In this document: one piece after another, positions 7,114-15,714 of the stretch
How positions within the stretch are numbered: position 1 is the stretch's first letter
Layout: each line of letters begins with the position of its first letter
NCBI GenBank assembly: GCA_945861245.1
Contig: CAMAUE010000005.1
Location: forward strand, 1 to 64,000
Direction: 5' to 3'
Length of the DNA stretch: 64,000 nucleotides
Origin: Singulisphaera sp. GP187
GTDB taxonomy: Bacteria; Planctomycetota; Planctomycetia; Gemmatales; Gemmataceae
The notes under the pieces: generated by a model
What the model was told of the DNA's origin: nothing
The model's database searches: none
The model's input: only the letters and a program-made list of their open reading frames with translations
Program-made: the position numbers and the translations under genes

Positions 7114-9528
7114 ATGAAACGCACCCTGTTGCTTGCTGCCGCTGTATTGGCCCTTGTGGTAACTCCACTCGCCGCTCAGCCTGACGAGTCGCTGCCGACG
7201 CGGGCGTTTCAAAAAATCGGCACCACGAAGTTTCGGCACGGCGCGCGCATCCTCAGCCTTGCCTATTCACCCGACGGAGAGACGTTGATCGCGGGCGGGG
7301 GCAACGATCCCGTGCGCTTCTGGAACGCCAAGACAGGCCAAGTCATTCGTGAAATCAACGAACCGTGGGTCAATTCATTCGCATTCAGCCCGAGCGGCGA
7401 GACGCTCGTCATGGGCGGGTATCAGAAAATCGTCCGCATGTGGAGCCTGAAGCTCAACAAGGAGATCGGCCGACTCGACGGCCACAAGGCGCCGATCAAG
7501 GCTGTCGCTGTTGCGCCTGATACCTCAACGATCGCATCGGCAAGTCAAGACGGCCAAATTTATCTGTGGGACTGGAACACGAAAAGCAAAGTCACCGAAC
7601 TCAAAGGCCACACCGACGAAGTGACGGCGATCGCGTTCTCGCCCGCTCGCGACAGCAGCTATTTCGCCTCGGCCGGCAGTGACCGCACGATCGTACTTTG
7701 GGATTTGCTGGATAACAAAGTCAAGCGAAAACTCGACGCGGGTTGCAGCGTGCTCGCCATCGATTTCGCCGCCGATGGCAAGACGCTGTTCTCCGCAGGT
7801 GATGACCACTTGATTCGCCGGTGGGATGTCGCGACGGGCAAACTCGTCGACACGCTTCAGGGCCATTTGAACACCATCGTCTCGCTCGTCGTGGCAGGTG
7901 ATAGCGTCGTCACGGGATCGCTCGACAATACCATTCGCGTCTGGGACGCCAAGACGGGCAACGGCCTCAGGACGATTCCCCGCAGCATTGGCGACGCCGA
8001 GGCGCTCGCCGTCAGCAAGTCGGGCGATACCATCGCAACTGCGGGAATGAGCGCAACGATCCGCCAATTCGATACCAAGACGGGAGCCGAGGTATCCGCG
8101 CCAACGGGATCTGCCGCCAGCCTGCAGTCGCTCTTCTTGACGCGCGACAACAAACGCCTCGTCGGCGTTTCCTTCGATGGGCAAGCGTTCGTCTGGGAAG
8201 CCGCGGGCGGCAAGCTCGTTCGGCAATGGGATACGAAATTATCGGGCGACACGATCTGCACCTTGGCGAGCGACGGCAAATCGCTCGCGGTTGCCGGGAC
8301 CGGCTTACGGGTCTGGAATGCCGACACGGGCGTCGAAATAGTGAACATTCATCCCAAGCCTGGTGACCCCGTTGTGGCAATGACCTGGTCGCCGGATAGC
8401 ACAACGATTGCTGTCGGTTTGCGAAGCGGGCAGATCAAACTCGCGAATCTGAATGTGGAGAAGGCCGGTCACATCTTCAAATACCCTGGTCTATTGCAAG
8501 CCCTGGCCTGGTCGCCCGATGGCAAGAAACTCGTCGCTGGCGGCGGTCAGAAGATCTACGTCTGGAATCCCGTATCAGGCGATCTGACGCGCTCGTTCGA
8601 CATCAAGGACGGCCCCGCGCCGAACCACCCAATCGTTGCGTCGCTCGCCTTCGCATCGGACAGCAAGACGCTCGCAGCTGGATTGTTCGACGCTTCCATC
8701 CGGGTGTTCAGCATCGAGGCTCGCATCCCCGCCGATCCGCTGTTCCATCGCTCCTGCGAAGGGCATGCAAGTGTCGCCTATGCCCTGGCGTTTACTCCCG
8801 ACGGCCGCACGCTGATTTCAGGCGGTTTCGATAGGTCGGTTCGACTTTTCGAGGCGTTCAGCGGCAAGACGATCGCGACGTTCAAAGGCCACGGCAGCCC
8901 CGTCGTCGGCGTCGCGTTTGCAGCCGATGGCCGCGCCGCCTTCTCCGGTAGCGCCGACACCGTCGTCTATCAATGGGACGTGCCTGGCTTGACAGGCAAA
9001 GGCACGCTGCCCGACCTCACGCTCACTCCGCAGGAAGTCGCCGATACCTGGACACAGCTTATCATCGAGGATACAGCGAAAGGCCACGAGACCCTGTGGC
9101 GAGCGATCGCGTCGCCCAAGCAGGTCGTGTCGAGTCTCGCGAAAAAGATATATCTGGTCGAACCGGAGAACGTGCGAAAGTTATTCAAGGAACTCGATTC
9201 GGGCAACTTCGCGATTCGCAATGCTGCGACGGTCAAGCTCATCGATTATGGCCGCTGGATGGAAGGCCGCTACGACGAAGCGTTAATCGACCCGCCGTCA
9301 CTGGAGTACAAGCGTCGCGTGGAGATATTGAAGGACAAGCTGAACCAGACCAATTCGCCATCACTCGTGCAAGAACGATTGCGCCTACGCCGATTCATGC
9401 TCATCTGCGAACAGGTGGGCAGCGCTGAAGCGATCGAAGCATTGCAACTGATCGCGGCACGAGGCCCCGAGGAGGATCTGCGCGATGAAGCCAAGGGATC
9501 GGTTGAAAGGTTGAAGAAGCGAAAATAG
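7114..9528 (+). CDS. Exported WD40-repeat protein with C-terminal helical domain
   Basis: An 804-aa protein. A signal peptide (about 1-21, ending LAAQ) is followed by roughly a dozen WD40 blades covering residues 45-635, each with recognisable ends such as RFWNAKTG, YLWDWNTK, RRWDVATG, RVWDAKTG and YQWDVPG, enough for two seven-bladed propellers. The last 165 residues (from about LTPQEVADTWTQL) form a charged alpha-helical domain seen with WD40 repeats in planctomycete proteins. WD40 propellers act as interaction platforms; the partner here is unknown. The ATG at 7114 opens directly into the signal sequence; the Shine-Dalgarno is weak (GGAT). Confidence 0.85.
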   Translation: MKRTLLLAAAVLALVVTPLAAQPDESLPTRAFQKIGTTKFRHGARILSLAYSPDGETLIAGGGNDPVRFWNAKTGQVIREINEPWVNSFAFSPSGETLVMGGYQKIVRMWSLKLNKEIGRLDGHKAPIKAVAVAPDTSTIASASQDGQIYLWDWNTKSKVTELKGHTDEVTAIAFSPARDSSYFASAGSDRTIVLWDLLDNKVKRKLDAGCSVLAIDFAADGKTLFSAGDDHLIRRWDVATGKLVDTLQGHLNTIVSLVVAGDSVVTGSLDNTIRVWDAKTGNGLRTIPRSIGDAEALAVSKSGDTIATAGMSATIRQFDTKTGAEVSAPTGSAASLQSLFLTRDNKRLVGVSFDGQAFVWEAAGGKLVRQWDTKLSGDTICTLASDGKSLAVAGTGLRVWNADTGVEIVNIHPKPGDPVVAMTWSPDSTTIAVGLRSGQIKLANLNVEKAGHIFKYPGLLQALAWSPDGKKLVAGGGQKIYVWNPVSGDLTRSFDIKDGPAPNHPIVASLAFASDSKTLAAGLFDASIRVFSIEARIPADPLFHRSCEGHASVAYALAFTPDGRTLISGGFDRSVRLFEAFSGKTIATFKGHGSPVVGVAFAADGRAAFSGSADTVVYQWDVPGLTGKGTLPDLTLTPQEVADTWTQLIIEDTAKGHETLWRAIASPKQVVSSLAKKIYLVEPENVRKLFKELDSGNFAIRNAATVKLIDYGRWMEGRYDEALIDPPSLEYKRRVEILKDKLNQTNSPSLVQERLRLRRFMLICEQVGSAEAIEALQLIAARGPEEDLRDEAKGSVERLKKRK

Positions 9529-9579
9529 CTTCGCGGATAGTGCAACTTTGCTCCAAAGTACCTTAAGGAGGTGCAATCA

Positions 9580-10647
9580 ATGATCACATTCTTGGCCGTT
9601 GTCTGTGGGTTGATCGCCTGGTTTTTAATTCGGTACGTAATTACCGGGTTCTATGTCATCGATCAAAACGAGCGTGCCGTGCTGACGAGTTTTGGCCGCG
9701 CGCAAAGGCTGGGTAGTTCGACAACGCTCGATATGCCCATCTCAGAAACTCTTGATGACGAAGAGAAACAGCGTTACGCCTGGCCACAGGTTCTGGTCAT
9801 TCAACCGGGGTTTCATTGGAAACTCCCGTGGCAAGAAGTGCATCGAATCTCGATTGCCACCGAGACCATGAACATGGCGTACGATCCTGAATCTCCCAAG
9901 GCCAATAAGCAAGGCACCGTCTTGGACGCCGTCACGAAGGACCAGCTTAACATTGGACTTGACGGTCAGATTCGTTTCCGCGTCTCCGAAACCAATCTCT
10001 ATGCCTACATCTTCGGCGTGAAACACCCGATGGCTCACGTCATGGGCTATTTCGTGTCTGTCCTTCGTGAAAGAATCGCCAATTTTGAATCGCCGCCGCT
10101 GGCGTTGATTCCAGCCGCAAGCGGAACGAAACCGGACGACGTTGCCGAAGAAAAATTCGGGGCATCGTTCCGCGCCGATGATCGTGTTGCAACCGATACG
10201 CAGGCGACCGAAGCCGCCGTATCTTTTGGTGTCTCCATCAACGATCTGCGGAAGAACCTACGGGACTTGAATGAGCACATGGACCGCGAGTGCCGTTCCT
10301 CGGCTGCGAGGTATGGCATGATCCTCGACGCATCGTTAATTACCGGCATCGACCCGCCGCCGGAAGTGGAATCGGCCCTGGCGGCCATCAACACCGCGCA
10401 TAATCAGATTTCGTCCGACATCAGTTTGGCCCAGGCGGCGGCCGATCAAAAACTCGTCCAGTCCAAACGCGCCGTCGAGATCGAAACGTTGAAGGCCCAG
10501 GCCGAGATCGAACCGCTGGAACGCATGGCGACCCAGCTGGAGCAACTCAAGCGAAGCGGTCCGGGGATTCTCGAAGCATATGTTCGCAACGTCAAGATGT
10601 CATTGTTCACCCGATCCGAGCGGGCCTTTGTGGAGGTGCAATCATGA
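9580..10647 (+). CDS. SPFH/band 7 protein, HflK-like
   Basis: A 355-aa protein with an N-terminal membrane anchor (about 2-22), an SPFH domain (about 24-270) beginning VIDQNERAVLTSFGRAQ, a helical coiled-coil segment rich in A/E/Q (about 270-325) and a short tail. SPFH proteins assemble into large membrane rings; HflK and HflC encircle the FtsH protease. The ATG at 9580 is chosen over the GTG nine bases earlier because AAGGAGG (9565-9571) is correctly spaced from it. It overlaps the next gene by 4 nt (ATGA), and that gene is a second SPFH protein, so the two very likely form a hetero-oligomer. HflK-like is by analogy with paired organisation; no FtsH gene is nearby. Confidence 0.8.
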   Translation: MITFLAVVCGLIAWFLIRYVITGFYVIDQNERAVLTSFGRAQRLGSSTTLDMPISETLDDEEKQRYAWPQVLVIQPGFHWKLPWQEVHRISIATETMNMAYDPESPKANKQGTVLDAVTKDQLNIGLDGQIRFRVSETNLYAYIFGVKHPMAHVMGYFVSVLRERIANFESPPLALIPAASGTKPDDVAEEKFGASFRADDRVATDTQATEAAVSFGVSINDLRKNLRDLNEHMDRECRSSAARYGMILDASLITGIDPPPEVESALAAINTAHNQISSDISLAQAAADQKLVQSKRAVEIETLKAQAEIEPLERMATQLEQLKRSGPGILEAYVRNVKMSLFTRSERAFVEVQS

Positions 10648-11543
10648 ATTTCCTCACGGTATTTCTCGGCACGTTTCTGGTCGCTCTCGTCGTGGTTCCC
10701 ACGCTGTTTTCGATGGCAAAACTGTTGGGCGTCTACGCGATTGTTCCCGAACGTCGTTGCCACGTCTACGTGCTATTCGGACAGGTGGAGGCCAAAATCG
10801 ATGAGCCTGGCCTTTGGTTTTTGTGGCCAATCATCGGCTGGAAAGCGTTGATCGTGAATTGGTTGGGAACCTGTTACGTTCTCGACATGCGCCTGGACCA
10901 GGTTTACATTAGAAGTGCGCCCGTCAACTCGGAGGAAGGCGCGCCGATGGGAATCGGGATCTGGTACGAGATGTACATCAGCGACCCGGTTGCCTACCTG
11001 TTCAAAAACACCGATCCACGCGGTTCGCTGGGGGCCAACGTCGGTAATTCCACGGTCCGGTGTCTCAGCAACTTGCCGTTGGCCAACATGATGGTAAATC
11101 GGCATGGCATGAGCCGAACCGTTCGCGACGAAGTCTCGCCCAAGTCCCATGAATGGGGTTATCGGCTCGGTTCCGTCTACATTCGCAAGGTTCATTTTCG
11201 CGATCACGAAATGATTCGGCAAATCGAAAGCAAAGTCGTCAACCGCCTACGCCAGGTCACATCGGCGATCAAGCAGGATGGAACCAACCAGGTGAACATC
11301 ATAACCAGTACCGCCGACCGCAAGGCGGCAATCGAATTCGCCAAAGCCGCCGCGATTCGGCCTCAACTGGTTGGCGAGGCGCTGCAGAAAATCTGCCAGG
11401 ATTCCGAGACCTCTGAAGCGTTGTTCACCATTCTGGAAACGCAGAAGCTGCTCGATGGGAAATCCAGATTGACGTTGGTTCCACAACAAAGCGGATTGCT
11501 AACGGAGTTGCTTGCTTCGAGAGATTCGCCGACATCGACGTGA
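10644..11543 (+). CDS. SPFH/band 7 protein, HflC-like
   Basis: A 299-aa partner of the preceding gene, starting at the ATGA overlap with GGAGGTG upstream, indicating translational coupling. An N-terminal transmembrane segment (about 2-23, FLTVFLGTFLVALVVVPTLF) is followed by an SPFH domain starting IVPERRCHVYVLFGQVEAK. The C-terminal helical region contains AIEFAKAAAIRPQLVGEAL, where other SPFH proteins have their coiled coil. Membrane-bound scaffold proteins of this type organise proteases or other membrane enzymes. The pair stands alone and is followed by a family 1 palindrome that separates it from convergent pgi. Confidence 0.78.
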   Translation: MNFLTVFLGTFLVALVVVPTLFSMAKLLGVYAIVPERRCHVYVLFGQVEAKIDEPGLWFLWPIIGWKALIVNWLGTCYVLDMRLDQVYIRSAPVNSEEGAPMGIGIWYEMYISDPVAYLFKNTDPRGSLGANVGNSTVRCLSNLPLANMMVNRHGMSRTVRDEVSPKSHEWGYRLGSVYIRKVHFRDHEMIRQIESKVVNRLRQVTSAIKQDGTNQVNIITSTADRKAAIEFAKAAAIRPQLVGEALQKICQDSETSEALFTILETQKLLDGKSRLTLVPQQSGLLTELLASRDSPTST

Positions 11544-11557
11544 CGGCGACGATGTCT

Positions 11558-11611
11558 CCGCTTGCGGCTTAGCGCTCACAAGGCGTATAGTGAGCGCTAA
11601 GCCGCAAGCGG
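11558..11611. repeat. Palindrome family 1, full copy (21-bp perfect stem)
   Basis: Arms 11558-11578 and 11591-11611, core GCTTGCGGCTTAGCGCTC, 12-nt loop. It sits between the convergent ends of the HflC-like gene (14 nt away) and pgi (9 nt away), where it could act as a bidirectional terminator. Confidence 0.85.
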
Positions 11612-11620
11612 CAATTCAGT

Positions 11621-13090
11621 CTACTGCCCCGTCGGCGTCTTCAGCAACGCCTGCATGTTCTTCTTGTACATTTCAACTCCCGGCTGGCCGTAGGGGTTCA
11701 CACCCATCAGCCGGCCTTCGACGACCGTGGCGAGCATTAGCATCTGCATCAGCTGGCCCATTGTGTGCTCGCTGATCGTCGGCATGACGATGTCGGCGGT
11801 CGGGCGTGCCACATCCGCGTAGGCCTTATTCGTGCCCTGGAATGCCGCGTGCATTACATCTGGCAAGCCCTTGCGATTGAACTGGTTCAGGTCGTCCTCA
11901 TTGCGATCCGCCATGCCGACCATGATCGGCGGTTGCGAGACTGCCTTTACGACAAGATTGTTGATGACCTTGTCGCGTGCCCCTTCTTGATGTTGCTGAC
12001 CGCGTGAGTGCAGGTCACGGGTTTGCACGGCAGTGATCGGCGTCGGCCCCTGGCCTTGCTTGCCTAGGCTCTCTGCGAGGAGCTGATCGTACCAAAGGCC
12101 CAGCGCTTCGAGCTTTTTCGACCAGATTGACATCACGCGGATCGGTTTCTGATACTGCGTGTTCATCAGATAATTAACAGTCGCATATTGCAAAACGGGA
12201 TTGGTCTCGAACCGCTCTTCGAGAAATCGCTTCGTCATCGCCGCCGCGCCGAGCAGCAAGGCGCGAACGTCCAGGCCCATGACAGCGGTGGGCAGCAGGC
12301 CGACCGGCGTGAAGATCGAAAACCGCCCGCCGACGTCGTCGGGAATCGTCAACACATCTTCCTCAGCGAAGCCGTCGGCCTTGCATAGGTTGCGGAGTTT
12401 GCCCGTCGCGCCGGTGATTGGTGCGATGAGCTTTTTCGTCATCGGTGAATGCAGGCCGTAGTATTCCGCCATCTCGCGGCGAATCGCGCGGTAAGCGACG
12501 GCGGTTTCCAACGTGCCGCCCGATTTGCTGATGACGGTCACGCCCCATCGTTCATCGCGTTTGTCGGGATCGACGCAGGTGATCGACAACATTTCAAAAA
12601 GCTCGTGCAGGGCGTCGCTGTCGGCGTTGTTGCCTTCGAAATAGATTCGTGGCGTGCCGGCACGGTCCCTTGATGGAAGTTCGTTGTGATAGGAGCTACG
12701 AAGCGCGTCGAATAGTGCCCGCGCGCCCATGTACGAGCCGCCGATGCCAAGAATCACAAAGCGATCCACCGATTCGCGCATGCGCTGAGCGATGCGCATC
12801 ACCTGGCCGAGTGTGCTGGCGTCGGGCGATTTTCGGCTTTGGTCGAGAAGGTATTGCGGCAGGTCAATGAAGCCGGAATCGAGCGGTTGCATATCGAGCG
12901 GGACCTGGCGCAGTTCGCGTTCGGTCGCCACCTGGCTGCGAACCTGGAGCACGCGCTGTGTGAGATCACGCAGTTTTCCCGGCGACAGAAAATGCTGCTG
13001 GTGCATTTCCGCCGCGGGCGTCCAGTCCTCGATGGCCGGTGCAAGCAGATTGCGATAGTCGTACGAAATGGCTTCATCGGGTAGCTGCAT
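11621..13090 (-). CDS. pgi: Glucose-6-phosphate isomerase
   Basis: A 489-aa cytoplasmic enzyme that interconverts glucose 6-phosphate and fructose 6-phosphate in glycolysis and gluconeogenesis. Diagnostic segments are the sugar-phosphate-binding region VILGIGGSYMGARALFDAL, VISKSGGTLETAVAYRAIR (phosphate loop SKSGGT), the region around YFEGNNADSDALHELF, and DDVGGRFSIFTPVGLLP. Length fits the shorter bacterial form. AGGA lies about 9 nt before the ATG at 13090. It is divergent from the phosphoglycerate mutase apgM across a 152-bp shared promoter region, so two glycolytic genes may be co-regulated. Confidence 0.93.
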   Translation of the reverse strand: MQLPDEAISYDYRNLLAPAIEDWTPAAEMHQQHFLSPGKLRDLTQRVLQVRSQVATERELRQVPLDMQPLDSGFIDLPQYLLDQSRKSPDASTLGQVMRIAQRMRESVDRFVILGIGGSYMGARALFDALRSSYHNELPSRDRAGTPRIYFEGNNADSDALHELFEMLSITCVDPDKRDERWGVTVISKSGGTLETAVAYRAIRREMAEYYGLHSPMTKKLIAPITGATGKLRNLCKADGFAEEDVLTIPDDVGGRFSIFTPVGLLPTAVMGLDVRALLLGAAAMTKRFLEERFETNPVLQYATVNYLMNTQYQKPIRVMSIWSKKLEALGLWYDQLLAESLGKQGQGPTPITAVQTRDLHSRGQQHQEGARDKVINNLVVKAVSQPPIMVGMADRNEDDLNQFNRKGLPDVMHAAFQGTNKAYADVARPTADIVMPTISEHTMGQLMQMLMLATVVEGRLMGVNPYGQPGVEMYKKNMQALLKTPTGQ

Positions 13091-13242
13091 GGCGTCGGTC
13101 CTGGTTGTTTCGCGCGATTCCTTGTTTAGCTGGTTAAATGCCTCGCTAGCGTGACATTGCGCGGGCGCTAAACGAGATCAATCCGGTTTTTATATCATAT
13201 CCCATAACTGTACTCTTTTTCCACCGAACGGTAAATTCCACC

Positions 13243-14448
13243 ATGAATCTTCATCAATTGATGCGCGATCTTCGTGAGAACAACGGCAGCAAAATCGTTT
13301 TCCTGGTTGCAGACGGACTCGGCGGCCTGCCCTTGGAAGTGGGCGGCAAAACCGAACTCGAAACCGCTCGCACCGCCAACCTCGACGGCATGGTCCGCGC
13401 AGCCGTTTGCGGCCTCTCTATTCCCGTCCTCCCAGGTATCGCGCCGGGCAGCGGACCGGGCCATCTCGGCCTATTCGGTTACGATCCGCTCGAATACCAG
13501 ATCGGCCGCGGCATCCTCGAAGCGCTGGGCATCAACTTCCAAGTCGGCCCTCGCGATGTCGCCGTCCGTGGCAACTTCTGCACTGTCAACGACAAGGGCC
13601 TCATCACCGATCGCCGCGCTGGCAGGCCGGCCACGGAACGCTGCATTGAGATGTGTAAGAAAATGCAGGCGATCAAGATTCCCGGCATTGAAATCTTCGT
13701 CGAGCCGGTGCGTGAGCATCGCTTCGTCGTCGTTTTCCGCGGCGACAATCTCGGCGACGCCGTCAACGACACCGATCCGCAGGCCCTCAATGTCGCGCCG
13801 CTGCATGCCGTCGGTGAGGACGCAAATTCGCAGAATACGGCGAAAGCCGTCAATACGTTCATCGCCGAGGCTAGCAAGTTGTTGAAGAACGACGCCCCGA
13901 CGAACATGGTCACGCTGCGTGGGTTTGCGCGGTACCCCAAGATCGCAACGATGCAGGACATCTACGGTTTGCGTTGCGCCTGCATCGCCGTCTATCCGAT
14001 GTACAAAGGCTTGGCGCGACTCGTCGGCATGGACATCCTCGACGCCGGCGCGACGCTCAACGATCAAATCGAAACCCTGAAGAAGGTGTGGAACGACTAC
14101 GACTTTTTCTTCATGCACTACAAGTACACCGACAGCACCGGCGAAGATGGCAACTTCGCAGGGAAGGTCGAGAAGATCGAGCAACTCGACGCCGAGATCC
14201 CACGCATCCGCGCCCTTAATCCCGATGTGTTCATCGTCACAGGCGACCACAGCACGCCGAGCAAAATGCTGAGCCACAGTTGGCATCCGGTACCGACCGT
14301 GCTCTGGGCGAAAACGGTGCGTCCCGACGGCGTCGTCGAGTTCGGTGAATCATTCTGCCTTCGCGGCGGGCTTGGCCAATTCGAGGCCAAATACCTGATG
14401 TCGCTAGCAATGGCTCACGCGGGACGGCTGGCGAAGTATGGAGCTTGA
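13243..14448 (+). CDS. apgM: 2,3-bisphosphoglycerate-independent phosphoglycerate mutase, ApgM type
   Basis: A 401-aa member of the archaeal-type (ApgM) cofactor-independent mutase family in the alkaline phosphatase superfamily; it converts 3- to 2-phosphoglycerate. The N-terminus KIVFLVADGLGGLP carries the first metal-binding Asp; TANLDGM and GIAPGSGPGHLGLFGYDP contain the phosphate-accepting Ser region; metal-binding histidines appear in FFFMHYKYTDSTGEDG and in VTGDHSTPSKMLSHSWHPVP. It is transcribed divergently from pgi, which supports a glycolytic role. No clear Shine-Dalgarno precedes the ATG, but the reading frame begins naturally here. Heptamer repeats GCAGATT follow 8 nt after its stop. 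Confidence 0.92.
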   Translation: MNLHQLMRDLRENNGSKIVFLVADGLGGLPLEVGGKTELETARTANLDGMVRAAVCGLSIPVLPGIAPGSGPGHLGLFGYDPLEYQIGRGILEALGINFQVGPRDVAVRGNFCTVNDKGLITDRRAGRPATERCIEMCKKMQAIKIPGIEIFVEPVREHRFVVVFRGDNLGDAVNDTDPQALNVAPLHAVGEDANSQNTAKAVNTFIAEASKLLKNDAPTNMVTLRGFARYPKIATMQDIYGLRCACIAVYPMYKGLARLVGMDILDAGATLNDQIETLKKVWNDYDFFFMHYKYTDSTGEDGNFAGKVEKIEQLDAEIPRIRALNPDVFIVTGDHSTPSKMLSHSWHPVPTVLWAKTVRPDGVVEFGESFCLRGGLGQFEAKYLMSLAMAHAGRLAKYGA

Positions 14449-14455
14449 AAGAATT

Positions 14456-14476
14456 GCAGATTGCAGATTGCAGATT
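14456..14476. repeat. Heptanucleotide tandem repeat (GCAGATT x3)
   Basis: Three perfect head-to-tail GCAGATT units immediately after apgM. The same heptamer recurs inverted between tRNA-Gly and tRNA-Thr at 46741-46812. No inverted partner is seen at this site. Confidence 0.8.
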
Positions 14477-14609
14477 TGCGGATCGTTTGACATCGCGCCG
14501 GCAGGATTGTGGATTTCGGCGCGAAAATTACCACGCAGACCATTGGGGCTTTCGGCTTCATCCTGATTCGTTCTCGATCCTAGCAATTGACCAAATTGGA
14601 GGTTCAGCA

Positions 14610-15226
14610 ATGCGGCTATTTCTTTCAACCTTTGTTGGCGTTCCTGCTTGCATTCCTCGGTCTGTTCGCCGAAGAGGTTCAAGCACAGAAAAAAACGCTC
14701 GACAAAGATAAGCCTGGAAAAATAAAAACTCTCCAGGCTGAACGTGACAAGCTCCTGAAACGATTGGCGCAGGTTGACGCGGAATTGGCAGACCTCACTC
14801 GGCCTGAGTGGACATTGGACCTGGCCAAGACGAAGGTTCCCGACGCCCCCGTTGTCGGAAGTATCCTGGGCGAAAATTTCAAACCCGAAAAAGTGAACCT
14901 CTCGCCCATCGGGACATTGGAATTTGAGCACGGCCGGAGTCGATTGATCATTTTCCTTCCCATCAAAGCCGGGCAAGCCATTGTAAGGAAAGTCATTTGA
15001 ATTCGGTCCCGACGACAAACAGATTGGGAAAAAGCCGTCGATCCATGTATCTATCCTAACCGAAAAGCTGTCCAGGCCGAAGATGCAGGCGTTTTCGTCC
15101 GATTATTCGCTACGACTGGAATTCGGGAAGCAACAGAACGACGCAGTTGTCGGGCGGATTTACCTTTGTCTGAACGACGGGGGCAGAAGCGTAATCGCCG
15201 GCACGTTCACTCTTGATCTGAAATAA
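14610..15226 (+). pseudogene. Small exported protein gene broken by two frameshifts
   Basis: A strong Shine-Dalgarno (GGAGG, 14598-14602) precedes an ATG at 14610 that begins MRLFLSTFVG, but within 30 nt the coding frame moves by one: the hydrophobic signal-peptide core LLAFLLAFLGLFAEEVQAQ and the following coiled-coil region (LQAERDKLLKRLAQVDAELA) lie in another frame. That frame stops at 14998-15000, yet 15001-15226 continues convincingly in the next frame (EFGPDDKQIGKKPSIHVSI to GTFTLDLK). Joined, the three pieces give an exported protein of about 205 aa with a short coiled coil and a beta-rich C-terminal domain. It is either a decaying gene or carries two single-base sequence errors. Function is not recognised. 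Confidence 0.65.
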
Positions 15227-15250
15227 GCAAGATTGTCCTTGTTGAACGGC

Positions 15251-15694
15251 TCACCTCGCTGCCAGCTTTTCCGCCACGCCGGTCCAGCCGTCTTCGATGA
15301 CGCGTTGGGCGGCACCGCGGATCAGGCCGGCGGGGACCATTTTTAGCAACCCGCCGAGATTTTTGATCTCCGAACGCCACACCACCTTGGTCCCGGTTTC
15401 GTAAGCGGTAAGCGTCAGGGACGTTTCGACTTGGCTGCTGCTGCCGATGCCTTTGCTGAGCTGTGAATAGCGCAGAGTGGTCGGTTCGTCGCCGCCGAGC
15501 ACTTCGATGGTCACATCCAGGCTACCGCGCATGAAAGTGAATCCCGGCCGCACCGTACAACCGGCACGATCGCGGGTGGCACCATCGTGGGGCGACCCAT
15601 CGGGCATACAGGTCGCCAGAAAAGCGGCATCGCGCAGCTTGGGCCAAAGCTGTGCGGGCGGCAGTGGGAATATCCGTTCGCCTTCAAAGTGCAT
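15251..15694 (-). CDS. SRPBCC / CoxG-like protein
   Basis: A 147-aa soluble protein of the START/SRPBCC fold, similar to carbon monoxide dehydrogenase subunit G (CoxG): it opens MHFEGERIFPLPPAQLWPKL and contains FLATCMPDG where the family has a conserved cysteine-proline, then alternating beta strands and a long C-terminal helix (LIRGAAQRVIEDGWTGVAEKL). The fold binds hydrophobic ligands. The start at 15694 (GGAGA just upstream) is preferred to a GTG at 15718 overlapping the upstream stop. It follows the transglutaminase gene by only 20 nt on the same strand, so they are probably co-transcribed. No CO dehydrogenase genes are nearby; that role is unlikely here. Confidence 0.75.
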   Translation of the reverse strand: MHFEGERIFPLPPAQLWPKLRDAAFLATCMPDGSPHDGATRDRAGCTVRPGFTFMRGSLDVTIEVLGGDEPTTLRYSQLSKGIGSSSQVETSLTLTAYETGTKVVWRSEIKNLGGLLKMVPAGLIRGAAQRVIEDGWTGVAEKLAAR

Positions 15695-15714
15695 GACACA
15701 TTCTCCGATTGCGT

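Noticed and set aside
13091-13242. Riboswitch or strong promoter between pgi and apgM
   Set aside because: AT-rich stretches exist, but no consensus -35/-10 pair or recognisable aptamer could be made out.
15251-15694. CO dehydrogenase operon component
   Set aside because: The protein resembles CoxG, but no coxS/M/L genes are present, so only the fold is claimed.
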